Assembly (NCBI GenBank): GCA_018222665.1
Contig: JAAEZW010000008.1
Location: 1-16,443, forward strand
Length of the DNA stretch: 16,443 bases
Origin: Paracoccaceae bacterium
GTDB lineage: Bacteria; Pseudomonadota; Alphaproteobacteria; Rhodobacterales; Rhodobacteraceae
Direction: 5' to 3'
Part shown: positions 1 through 7,947 of the stretch, piece by piece
Position numbering within the stretch: the stretch's first letter is position 1
Layout of the letters: each line of letters starts with the position of its first letter
Program-made: the position numbers and the translations under genes
Notes under the pieces: generated by a model
Database searches by the model: none
What the model was told of the DNA's origin: nothing
The model's input: only the letters and a program-made list of their open reading frames with translations

Positions 1-13
1 CTTGAATTCGACG

Positions 14-19
14 TATAAT
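14..19 (+). promoter_or_regulatory. Candidate -10 box for uvrC
   Basis: A perfect TATAAT lies 62 bases upstream of the uvrC start. Its -35 element would fall before the first base of the window, so it cannot be judged. Transcription would begin near position 26. This rests on one hexamer only. Confidence 0.35.
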
Positions 20-81
20 CATTGCAGCGAAAACAGAATCAAGACTTCGGGTGTAATTCAACTTCAATGGGAACCAGTTAA

Positions 82-1929
82 TTGAGCCTTACGGGTGGAA
101 AGCTAATTCAAAAGTATGTTCGACAGTTGGATGCATCGCCGGGCGTCTATCGTATGTTGGACGCACAGGCGCGTGTTTTGTATGTTGGTAAGGCGCGCAA
201 TTTAAAGGCACGTGTTTCAAATTATGCCCGCCCCACAGGGCATTCATCGCGGATCACGCGCATGATCTCGGAAACCTCACAAATGATGTTTCTGACGACC
301 AAAACCGAGACCGAGGCGCTTCTGCTTGAACAAAATCTGATAAAGCAACTTAAGCCACGCTATAACGTGCTGTTGCGTGATGATAAATCGTTTCCGAATA
401 TCTTGGTCACCACGGAACATGAATTTCCACAAATCAAAAAACACCGTGGCGCCAAAAAGGAAAAAGGCGCGTACTATGGTCCCTTTGCCAGCGCAGGCGC
501 GGTGAATAAATCGTTGAACCAATTACAGCGGGTATTTCAACTGCGCAATTGTTCTGACGCGATGTTTGAAACGCGCACACGTCCCTGTTTACAATATCAA
601 ATCAAACGGTGCTCGGGACCCTGCGTTGGGCGTATCAGCACGCGCGATTATCGGACGTCTGTAAAAGATGCACAGCGATTTCTGTCAGGGAAATCAACCG
701 AAATTCAAGAGAGCCTTGCATCGCAAATGGCGCAAGCCAGCGAAGCAATGGAGTTCGAACGCGCCGCAGCATTGCGCGATCGCATTCGCGCCATGACCCA
801 AGTTCAAACGAACCAAGGCATCAATCCGCGAACGGTCAGCGAAGCGGATGTTATCGCGCTGCATATCGAAGGGGGACAGGCCTGCGTTCAGGTATTTTTC
901 ATTCGTGCAAACCAGAATTGGGGAAACCGCGATTTTTATCCTCGCATCAGTGCCGATCATTCCCATGCAGAGGTGCTTGAGGCCTTTGTCGGGCAGTTTT
1001 ATTCTAGCAAAGAAGCACCGCGCCAGCTGATCCTATCCCATGATATCGAAAACGCGGATTTGGTGAGTGCGGCCCTAAGCGAGGCGACGGGTCGCAAGGT
1101 TGAATTGATCTATCCGCAGCGTGGCGAAAAATTTGAACTTGTTTCTGGTGCATTGCGAAACGCCAAGGAAAGTTTAGCCCTGCGTATGTCCGAAACCGCA
1201 ACACAGGCCAAACTTTTGCGTGGCATTGCCGAGGCGTTTGATCTGGATGACGCGCCAAAGCGGATTGAGGTGTTTGATAACTCCCATATTCAGGGGGCAC
1301 ATGCTGTGGGTGCCATGATTGTTTCGGGGCCAGACGGGTTTGTGAAAAATCAATATCGTAAATTTAACATCAGGGGTGATGATCTGACCCCTGGTGATGA
1401 TTTCGGCATGATGAAAGAAGTCATGACCCGCCGTTTCACCAGACTGATCAAAGAAGATCCAGAGCGCACTTCGGAAAGTTGGCCAGATCTTTTGTTAATC
1501 GATGGTGGCGCAGGTCAGGTCAGTGCAGTTGCAGAAATTTTGGAAACACTTGGCGTTGAAGATGTCCCAATGGTTGGGGTTGCCAAGGGTGTGGACCGAG
1601 ATCACGGAAAAGAAGAGTTCTACATTCCGGGCCGTTCTGTTTTTGCATTGCAACGGAATGATCCTGTTTTGTATTTCGTGCAAAGAATGCGAGACGAAGC
1701 ACACCGATTTGCAATCGGAACGCATCGCGCCAAACGGACCAAGGCGATCTCGGCAAATCCGTTGGACGAGATCGCGGGCATTGGTGCGTCACGGAAACGT
1801 GCGCTCTTGGCGCATTTCGGATCGGCCAAGGCGGTGGCGCGCGCGAACCTTGCGGACTTAAAAGCGGTGGATGGCATTTCGGCTGCAATGGCAGAGAAAA
1901 TCTATGACTTCTTCCATGAAAAGGGCTGA
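82..1929 (+). CDS. uvrC: UvrABC system protein C (excinuclease subunit C)
   Basis: UvrC makes the two incisions, 3' and 5' of a DNA lesion, after UvrA and UvrB have loaded, in cytoplasmic nucleotide excision repair. At 615 residues it has the normal family length. Domains in order: GIY-YIG nuclease at about 20-97 (GVY at 21-23, YVG at 34-36, Arg39); a four-cysteine cluster C157, C169, C177, C181, matching the [4Fe-4S] site reported for UvrC; a UVR motif that contacts UvrB at about 208-240; the RNase H-like nuclease with D399 (FDNSH), D474 (LLIDGG) and H541; and a double helix-hairpin-helix DNA-binding domain at about 560-614. The start is a TTG, because an in-frame TAA at 79-81 directly precedes it. 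A weak GGGA lies about 9 bases upstream of it. An in-frame ATG at 67 is cut off by that TAA after four codons. The gene ends at 1929, directly against the stop codon of the convergent peptidase gene, leaving no room for a terminator. Confidence 0.97.
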   Translation: MSLTGGKLIQKYVRQLDASPGVYRMLDAQARVLYVGKARNLKARVSNYARPTGHSSRITRMISETSQMMFLTTKTETEALLLEQNLIKQLKPRYNVLLRDDKSFPNILVTTEHEFPQIKKHRGAKKEKGAYYGPFASAGAVNKSLNQLQRVFQLRNCSDAMFETRTRPCLQYQIKRCSGPCVGRISTRDYRTSVKDAQRFLSGKSTEIQESLASQMAQASEAMEFERAAALRDRIRAMTQVQTNQGINPRTVSEADVIALHIEGGQACVQVFFIRANQNWGNRDFYPRISADHSHAEVLEAFVGQFYSSKEAPRQLILSHDIENADLVSAALSEATGRKVELIYPQRGEKFELVSGALRNAKESLALRMSETATQAKLLRGIAEAFDLDDAPKRIEVFDNSHIQGAHAVGAMIVSGPDGFVKNQYRKFNIRGDDLTPGDDFGMMKEVMTRRFTRLIKEDPERTSESWPDLLLIDGGAGQVSAVAEILETLGVEDVPMVGVAKGVDRDHGKEEFYIPGRSVFALQRNDPVLYFVQRMRDEAHRFAIGTHRAKRTKAISANPLDEIAGIGASRKRALLAHFGSAKAVARANLADLKAVDGISAAMAEKIYDFFHEKG

Positions 1930-2943
1930 TTAGCCGTCGATAATTTGGCGGACTGTGGGTTTTAAATCACCATCCTCCGCTTGTGCATGATAGACTCCGC
2001 GCGCAACTGCGCGCGCGGCACAATGCGCCGCAGCTGACGAAAGGGTGCTTATCAAAACGGGGTCTTTTGGTTTTGCGATTTTTCCTGTCGACACGGCAAA
2101 AATTAGATCACCATCGTATGGCAGATGTGATGGATAAATGGCCCGCGCGAGTCCATCATGCGCAGCGATCGCAAGGCGTTTTAGCTCTGCTTTATCAAGG
2201 TCAAAATCGGTGGCGACTACTCCGATTGTGGTGTTGGTCTGCGAATGCAGGGCGCCTAGTTTACTTTGTTCTATACCCAAAGAAGGGGGGATGTTTTGGG
2301 ATATGCCATACCCCCCGAATTCACTTTGAATTTCAAAGGGTGCTGCCCAAAAATGTTTTTTATCCGGTGTCACGGCGTTGCCAACGGGGTTGGCCGCGAT
2401 CAAAGCACCGACTGTAATGCCAGCGTCTAACGTAAGAGAAGACGTCCCCAATCCCCCCTTGGTTATCCCGCACAGGGCTCCAAACCCTGCGCCTGCGTTG
2501 CCGATATCAAATTTGGTATCCGCCGATAAATAAGCGTTGCGGCCTAATTCTGTGTAGGGTGAGGTTTCCCAATTTTTGTCACCACCGTTTGCCATATCAA
2601 ACAGGATTGCAGTGGGAACAATTGGGATGGTGACATCGCCAACGGCAAATCCACGCCCCGCAGCGCGAAGTTCATGCGCAACGCCGCCCGCGCTATCTAA
2701 TCCAAATGCACTGCCTCCTGACAGGACGATTGCATCAACCGACTGAACGGTTTTATCGGGCTCTAGTAAATCTGTGTCCCGTGTCCCTGGCGCACCACCC
2801 AGAACAGCATAGGACGCTGTAAAAGGTGCATCACCCGTCAATACAGTTACGCCCGTTTTAACCTTCGAATCTATGGCATTGCCCACGCGCAATCCAGAAA
2901 TATCACAGATTGAATTTAGGGGCCCTGTCCGCAATGTGCTCAT
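1930..2943 (-). CDS. P1 family peptidase (DmpA-like, MEROPS S58)
   Basis: This is a 337-residue member of the DmpA/S58 N-terminal-nucleophile family, which includes L-aminopeptidase/D-Ala-esterases and beta-peptidyl aminopeptidases. These enzymes cleave themselves into two chains, and the new N-terminal Ser or Thr is the catalytic nucleophile. Visible family marks: the LSGGSAFGL stretch at about 74-82, the Gly-rich NAGAGFGA at about 149-156, and the processing region NTTIGVVATD at about 237-246. Aligning this by eye with DmpA (Gly249/Ser250) puts the cleavage at Asn237/Thr238, so the nucleophile would be Thr238. There is no signal peptide, so it is probably cytoplasmic. The ATG at 2943 is preferred because AGGA lies six bases before it; the longer start at 2967 has no such site. 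A small dyad (CTGAT-TTT-ATCAG, 2952-2964) partly covers the AGGA. The physiological substrate cannot be predicted. Confidence 0.9.
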   Translation of the reverse strand: MSTLRTGPLNSICDISGLRVGNAIDSKVKTGVTVLTGDAPFTASYAVLGGAPGTRDTDLLEPDKTVQSVDAIVLSGGSAFGLDSAGGVAHELRAAGRGFAVGDVTIPIVPTAILFDMANGGDKNWETSPYTELGRNAYLSADTKFDIGNAGAGFGALCGITKGGLGTSSLTLDAGITVGALIAANPVGNAVTPDKKHFWAAPFEIQSEFGGYGISQNIPPSLGIEQSKLGALHSQTNTTIGVVATDFDLDKAELKRLAIAAHDGLARAIYPSHLPYDGDLIFAVSTGKIAKPKDPVLISTLSSAAAHCAARAVARGVYHAQAEDGDLKPTVRQIIDG

Positions 2944-3131
2944 CTTATATCCTGATAAAATCAGCATCTATTCGCTGAAATTACATCCGTTTTGATCAGT
3001 TTTTAACGAATAGCTTAGCAGATTAAGAGTCAATTGTTATGTTAAGGGTATTAGGTAGCTACTCACGGTGGGCGATTGTAAGTTATATAATTAAGAAATT
3101 TATTGTGGCCGAATTCGGCATCCTGCCAGGG

Positions 3132-3159
3132 AGGCGCTGTTTCGTTGCAGCGCCTTTTT
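3132..3159 (+). terminator. Rho-independent terminator, + strand only
   Basis: AGGCGCTG (3132-3139) pairs perfectly with CAGCGCCT (3148-3155) across an 8-base loop and is followed by TTTTT. Read on the - strand the hairpin has no T tract after it, so it is directional. No + strand gene lies between uvrC, which ends at 1929, and this point; the genes on both sides are on the - strand. It sits just past the stop codon of the DUF2125-like gene and would stop + transcripts from running antisense into it. Upstream are a perfect palindrome GCCGAATTCGGC (3108-3119) and a TATAAT (3086-3091). Confidence 0.7.
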
Positions 3160-3882
3160 CTAATTCCAAAGCGTGGCAAGCACAGGAAAGTGATTTGTTA
3201 TTCCACCTATGTTTCTAAACTCAGTGAGTTGTTTAATCTGTTCTACGTCATCAGGATTTGAAATCTCGGCACTGATAAAACCCGTTTCCAACGATGTGAC
3301 GAAATTTGCCAAAGTAGACGTATCGGGTGGCGACTGCATGAGCACTTTGATTTGTAGTTTGGCGTTTTCATGTACGACCATACCATTTTGCGCGATTTCG
3401 CTAAGCTGCAGGTAAAGTGTGATTACACGATCCTTTGGCGGGACTATAATAGCCAGTTGCCCGTGTTTGATTGTTGCACCATTGTCCAATACAATATCAT
3501 TAGCCTCCCAAACGACGCGCTGAACCTCGTTTTCCTGTTTCACAATCGATGCACGATTTTGGGATGTTGTTATGGTTTTCCCAACGATTTTGATGTCATT
3601 TGAAAAGGCCAAAATAAAATGATCCTGCCTATAGGCGAGGCGCATAATTTGCAGCACATCGGTTTCAAAAATCTGAGAATCGCCATCTGTTATGCGCAGG
3701 TCGTTCAATGTCACATCATAACGGTTTGGAAATCCAAATTGGCGAATGTCGGAATATTCAGCTATGTCTGCGCCACCTTTCAACCAATTCTCAATCACCG
3801 CTTGGTTGGGTCCCGCGAACCAGAGCCAGCGGATGCTCCAAAGGACTGCAAAGGTTAGGGTGATGACAATTATTCTTAGCAT
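3160..3882 (-). CDS. DUF2125-like membrane-anchored or exported protein
   Basis: The protein is 240 residues long. An N-terminal hydrophobic segment (about residues 3-23) looks like a signal anchor or uncleaved signal peptide, so the rest should face the periplasm. The body is predicted beta-rich. The stretch around 48-62 (FGFPNRYDVTLNDLR) matches the FPxRFDvtl motif I associate with DUF2125 proteins of alphaproteobacteria. Family members as I recall them are about 300-340 residues, so this copy is short, mainly at the C-terminus; no frameshift or remnant is visible downstream. The ATG at 3882 is chosen because the hydrophobic segment starts there and a purine-rich GAGAG precedes it. The longer reading from 3945 would leave only four bases before the divergent gene at 3950. 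Function is unknown. Confidence 0.75.
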   Translation of the reverse strand: MLRIIVITLTFAVLWSIRWLWFAGPNQAVIENWLKGGADIAEYSDIRQFGFPNRYDVTLNDLRITDGDSQIFETDVLQIMRLAYRQDHFILAFSNDIKIVGKTITTSQNRASIVKQENEVQRVVWEANDIVLDNGATIKHGQLAIIVPPKDRVITLYLQLSEIAQNGMVVHENAKLQIKVLMQSPPDTSTLANFVTSLETGFISAEISNPDDVEQIKQLTEFRNIGGITNHFPVLATLWN

Positions 3883-3949
3883 AGTGCTCTCTTTTCCTTT
3901 GCTCAGATACGCGTTAGATGGGTGAAAAGACAAGGGAAGAGGCAAAATA

Positions 3950-4474
3950 ATGTGGGTTTTCGGATACGGGTCATTGCTGTGGAACCCGGGCTTTCCATTT
4001 GTCGAGCAACGCGCCGCAACACTCAGCGGATATCGGCGATCATTTTCAATGCGATCAGTCCATCATCGGGGTACAGTTGAAGACCCAGGTTTGGTTTTGG
4101 CCCTTGATGTAAAAGATCAGGCCGTGTGCGACGGTGTTGCCTTTTTGGTGGCCCCTGAACATCAAGCAGACACGCTTGAATATCTGAGAGAACGTGAACT
4201 AATTTCCTCGGCTTATATCGAAAAAATATTGATGATCGATGTAAAGGACGTTGGCCGTGTTGAGTCTGTGGTTTATGTCATTGATGAAACGCACGATCAG
4301 TATTGCGATTTGTCGTTAAGCGAACAAGCAAACATCATCGCGCATGCGGTTGGCGGGCGAGGCCCAAATTGGGAATATCTTTGCAATACGGTGAATTTTT
4401 TGAATGATTCACAGATTTATGATGCTGATCTGCAATGGTTAGAAGCCGAAGTCACGAAAATCCGCGGTCAGTGA
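3950..4474 (+). CDS. Gamma-glutamylcyclotransferase, ChaC-like
   Basis: ChaC-family enzymes cleave the gamma-glutamyl bond of glutathione, giving 5-oxoproline and Cys-Gly in the cytosol. The 174-residue protein has the diagnostic N-terminal FGYGSLLWNPGF loop (residues 4-15) that holds the gamma-glutamyl group. The YLRERE segment (78-83) contains the candidate catalytic glutamates E81 and E83. A late GPNWEYLxNTV stretch at about 138-148 is also typical of the family. The start is supported by AGAGG seven bases upstream. The gene diverges from the DUF2125-like gene across 67 bases. It is followed after 66 bases by the ExbB-like gene, which may or may not share its transcript. The family assignment is firm; the exact substrate (glutathione or another gamma-glutamyl compound) is inferred. 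Confidence 0.92.
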   Translation: MWVFGYGSLLWNPGFPFVEQRAATLSGYRRSFSMRSVHHRGTVEDPGLVLALDVKDQAVCDGVAFLVAPEHQADTLEYLRERELISSAYIEKILMIDVKDVGRVESVVYVIDETHDQYCDLSLSEQANIIAHAVGGRGPNWEYLCNTVNFLNDSQIYDADLQWLEAEVTKIRGQ

Positions 4475-4540
4475 CTTGGCGAACCTAAATATAGTGAGTA
4501 GACTGTGCGCAATTACTAATAGTAGTGAGGGCTGTCCCGC

Positions 4541-5722
4541 ATGGACCAGCAGGCGTTAGAGACCAAGCTTCATTTCTCTCAACCTATCCGTCAAATCATC
4601 ATGATGATGTTGGCCATTGGATTGGCGAGCATTGGGTTGTTCATGGCGCTGAATGACGTGATCGCGGTTGTGACGGCGAACCTGTATCTGAATGGCTTTA
4701 TCTTTTTTGTATTCTGCGTGGGTATCATCAGTTGTTTTGTGCAAGTTTTCCAACTCATTTATTCCGTCCGATGGATTGAAAATTTTGCACGCGATCCTGG
4801 GCATTCATCACGTCCTCCACAGATACTCGCACCATTGGCAACTTTGCTACGCTCTCGTGGGTCACGCATGCAAATTGCGGCATCGTCCACGCGGTCGATT
4901 TTGGATTCTGTGGCGACACGTATTGAAGAAGCGCGTGAGATTACCCGGTATATTGTAAACTTGCTCATCTTTCTTGGTCTTTTGGGCACATTTTATGGAT
5001 TGGCGACAACGGTCCCATCCTTGGTGGAAACCATTCGATCGCTTGCCCCAGAAGATGGGGAAAGTGGGTTTGAGGTATTCAACCGATTGATGAACGGGTT
5101 GGAAGGACAGCTAAGTGGGATGGGCGTTGCCTTTTCCTCATCATTATTGGGGCTTGCAGGCTCGCTGTTGGTTGGGCTGTTGGAATTGTTCGCAGGACAC
5201 GGGCAAAATCGATTTTACCGTGAATTAGAAGAATGGTTGTCATCAATCACGCGATTGGGATTTTCTTCTGGTGATGGCGAAACCTCTACTGAAAACGCGT
5301 TGTTCACTGCAGTCTTGGATCAAATGTCAGAGCAGATGGATGCAATGCGGTCAATGTTTGAACAATCAGATGAAACGCGAACTATGGTTGATGGAAAAAT
5401 CGGCGCTCTCGCAGACAATCTTTCAAAACTGACTGTTCAACTTGAGCAAAGCGCGCCCAGCAATTCCGCCCTTGAACGCGTGGCAGTTGGGCAGGAAAAA
5501 TTGCTTGAGGTTCTGAGCAACATGGAAAAGAACGATGCCGTCGATGCAGAAAGCCGTATGCGGTTGCGTTCAATCGATGTGCAAATGCTGCATTTGATGG
5601 AGGACTTGGCAGCTGGACGCCAAGAGACCATCGCATCAATCCGCGCCGATGTGCATGCATTGACGAATGCATTGGTGCAGGCGACCGCGGAAATTGAAGC
5701 CTCTGGCAAACCGCGTCGATAA
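4541..5722 (+). CDS. MotA/TolQ/ExbB-family proton channel-like protein
   Basis: This 393-residue inner-membrane protein has four predicted transmembrane helices at about 17-40, 50-75, 138-160 and 192-218, with a cytoplasmic loop between helices 2 and 3, as in the MotA/TolQ/ExbB family. Helix 3 carries the family-type GLLGTFYGLATTVP motif (146-159), and helix 4 has the small-residue run GMGVAFSSSLLGLAGSLL. After helix 4 comes a cytoplasmic tail of about 175 residues, predicted helical and partly coiled-coil, which is longer than in TolQ or ExbB. It lies 11 bases before a MotB-like partner, so the two should form one stator complex driven by the proton gradient. GAGG about 10 bases upstream of the ATG is a slightly distant ribosome site. 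It is neither flagellar MotA nor TolQ by context, because no fli/mot or tolR/A/B genes are near. The process it powers is unknown. Confidence 0.88.
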   Translation: MDQQALETKLHFSQPIRQIIMMMLAIGLASIGLFMALNDVIAVVTANLYLNGFIFFVFCVGIISCFVQVFQLIYSVRWIENFARDPGHSSRPPQILAPLATLLRSRGSRMQIAASSTRSILDSVATRIEEAREITRYIVNLLIFLGLLGTFYGLATTVPSLVETIRSLAPEDGESGFEVFNRLMNGLEGQLSGMGVAFSSSLLGLAGSLLVGLLELFAGHGQNRFYRELEEWLSSITRLGFSSGDGETSTENALFTAVLDQMSEQMDAMRSMFEQSDETRTMVDGKIGALADNLSKLTVQLEQSAPSNSALERVAVGQEKLLEVLSNMEKNDAVDAESRMRLRSIDVQMLHLMEDLAAGRQETIASIRADVHALTNALVQATAEIEASGKPRR

Positions 5723-5733
5723 AGAGGCGTAAT

Positions 5734-7947
5734 ATGGCATTATCGCGAAGAACGGGACAACGCTTTCAGGGATCAATCTGGCCCGGGTTTGTGGATGCGA
5801 TGACGGGGCTATTATTGGTCCTAATGTTCGTTTTGACGATTTTCATGGTGATCCAATTTGTATTGCGTGAAACAATTTCAGGCCAAGAGACCGAGTTGAA
5901 CACGCTGAGCGCCGAAATTGCAGCAATCGCAGAGGCCTTGGGTTTAGAGCAGGAACGCGTCAAATCGCTTGAGACAGAATTGGGAACTCTGTCCTCTAAT
6001 CTAACTGACGCGGAAACCCAAGTTGCGGCGCAATCCGCATTGATCGCACAACTGACGGCAGAGAGAGATCAGACCGCAAATGCGCTGGCCGATGCAAATT
6101 CCAAAATTACAGCGTTTGAGGCGCAAGTCGCGGGTTTACTTGCGGCACAACAAGAGAACCTGGCAAATATTCAATCCCTAAAAAATCGACGCGATGAACT
6201 AATGAGTGAAGCCGAGGCCTTGAACCTCGCTCTTGCCCAAGCAAGGGATGAGATTGATGTCGCCGCAGAAGAAGCACGTCGCAAAGCCAGTGAACGAGAA
6301 GCGTTGGAAGCGCTGATTGCATCCTTGCGCAAAGATAAGGCGGATGCATCCACAACCATCGACGAACAAACACAGCGATTAGAAGAACTGACCACGCAAC
6401 TCAGTAAAGCAGAAGCCGCAAAATTGGTATCAGCTGCCGCCGCCGAAGAATTGCGCAAACGGTTGGAGAACTCGAACGCTGAATTGACGGCGATGACATT
6501 GGCATTAGAAGAACAGCGCAAAAAGGCAGAGGACACTCTGACATTGCTGGCTGCGGCCAATGCGGCAAAGGATAGCGTTGAAAAGAAACTGGAAGAGGCG
6601 CTGATCACGATTAGCGCAATGGACCGTGAACAAACCGAACGTTTGGAAAGTGTGGAAGAGGCACGGAAAGAGGCGGATCAAGAGGTTCAGCGGTTACAAA
6701 TCGCGCTTGCCGCGTCGTTGGCGCGTCAGGATGAAATGGCCCGTCAATTAGAAGCTATGAACAACATTCTGAACGAGTCAAATACGCGAGAACGTGCGCA
6801 ATTCACGGAATTGAGTGATTTGCAAAGTGATCTGGCCCGTGCCTTGTTGGATTTGGAAAATCAGCGTGATGCAACAGATGCCGCAAATCTGCAGCGGGAT
6901 CGTGCAGAAGAGCGGATTGCGGAATTAGAGAATGCGCTTGAACAGCTTGCAGGTCAGAATGAAGGCGCGCTTAAATCGCTTGAACTACAACTGGCAGAAG
7001 CGCTTGCTGCCAAAGTGAAAGCAGAGGGCGAACGCCAAAACCTGACCGAAGATTTGCAAGCCGCGCTGGCAGCAAGATTAGCGGCAGATGCACTGGCCGA
7101 CGAACGGCTTAGCGCGCTAGAACAGCGTGAAATTCTTTTGCTCGAAGCGCGCAAATCGCTGGGTGTTTCCGAAGATATATCTGAGAAACGCGCAAATGAA
7201 TTGATCGAGGCCGCCAAGCAGCAAGAGTTATTAAATCAACAGGTTGCTACCCTGCGTGCTGAATTGGGTAAATTGCAGGAACTCTTGGCGCTATCGGAAC
7301 AAAAGGATGCTGACTCACAAATCCAATTGCAGAACCTTGGAAATCGTTTGAACGCCGCACTTGCCCGCGCCGCATCAGAAGAGCGCAAGCGTCGTAAACT
7401 GGAAGAGGGAGAGCGTATCCGTCTTGAGACAGAGGCCAAAAAATTGGAGGAAGAACGCAACCAACTTGCGGATCAGGCGCAGGATTTGGCGAACTACAAA
7501 TCTGAATTTTTTGGTCGCCTGCGTGAAATTCTGGCGGGCCAAGAGGGTGTGAAAATCGTTGGTGATAGATTTGTGTTCTCGTCAGAGGTTCTGTTTGAAC
7601 CCGGTGCTGCAAGTCTGTCCGAAGCGGGCCAATTGGAAATCGACAAGGTTGCCAATATTTTATTAGGGGTAAAAGACAATATCCCTGACACCATCGAATG
7701 GGTCATCCGTGTTGATGGTCATACGGATAATATCCCGCTCTCAGGAGCGGGTGAATTTCGCGATAACTGGGAGCTAAGCCAAGCGCGTGCTCTGTCGGTG
7801 GTTCGCTATATGGTAGAGGCGTTACAGTTCCCCGCCAATCGTATGGCCGCCAATGGGTTTGGAGAGTTCCAGCCAGTGAACATGGACGATACTCCAGAGG
7901 CGCGCGCACAGAATAGACGCATTGAAATCAAACTTACGGAACGGTGA
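5734..7947 (+). CDS. MotB-like protein: TM helix, long coiled coil, OmpA-family peptidoglycan-binding domain
   Basis: The protein has 737 residues in three parts. A short cytoplasmic N-terminus leads into one transmembrane helix (about 16-45) that begins WPGFVDAMTGLLLVL; Asp21 sits where MotB, TolR and ExbD carry the proton-binding aspartate. About 550 residues follow (48-600), very rich in Ala, Glu, Leu, Gln and Arg and almost free of Pro and aromatics, so a continuous coiled coil is expected in the periplasm. The C-terminus (about 608-737) is an OmpA/MotB peptidoglycan-binding domain: DGHTDN at 661-666, D677 and R685 in the DNWELSQARA stretch (the diaminopimelate contacts in OmpA), and NRRIEI near the end. 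AGAGG six bases before the ATG supports the start. It is cotranscribed with the ExbB-like gene. Its last 14 bases overlap the 3' end of the convergent M23 pseudogene. The long coil sets it apart from MotB and TolR. Confidence 0.9.
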   Translation: MALSRRTGQRFQGSIWPGFVDAMTGLLLVLMFVLTIFMVIQFVLRETISGQETELNTLSAEIAAIAEALGLEQERVKSLETELGTLSSNLTDAETQVAAQSALIAQLTAERDQTANALADANSKITAFEAQVAGLLAAQQENLANIQSLKNRRDELMSEAEALNLALAQARDEIDVAAEEARRKASEREALEALIASLRKDKADASTTIDEQTQRLEELTTQLSKAEAAKLVSAAAAEELRKRLENSNAELTAMTLALEEQRKKAEDTLTLLAAANAAKDSVEKKLEEALITISAMDREQTERLESVEEARKEADQEVQRLQIALAASLARQDEMARQLEAMNNILNESNTRERAQFTELSDLQSDLARALLDLENQRDATDAANLQRDRAEERIAELENALEQLAGQNEGALKSLELQLAEALAAKVKAEGERQNLTEDLQAALAARLAADALADERLSALEQREILLLEARKSLGVSEDISEKRANELIEAAKQQELLNQQVATLRAELGKLQELLALSEQKDADSQIQLQNLGNRLNAALARAASEERKRRKLEEGERIRLETEAKKLEEERNQLADQAQDLANYKSEFFGRLREILAGQEGVKIVGDRFVFSSEVLFEPGAASLSEAGQLEIDKVANILLGVKDNIPDTIEWVIRVDGHTDNIPLSGAGEFRDNWELSQARALSVVRYMVEALQFPANRMAANGFGEFQPVNMDDTPEARAQNRRIEIKLTER

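Noticed and set aside
5766..7909. Many long open frames on the - strand and in other frames inside the coiled-coil gene
   Set aside because: They are rich in Ser, Arg and Ala and mirror the repeated codons of the coiled coil on the other strand. None has family-like features.
4541..7947. Zorya anti-phage system, because of the ZorA/ZorB-like pair
   Set aside because: There is no ZorC, ZorD or ZorE gene nearby. The long extension here is periplasmic in the B-type protein, whereas in Zorya it is the cytoplasmic tail of ZorA. The flanking genes are ordinary core genes.
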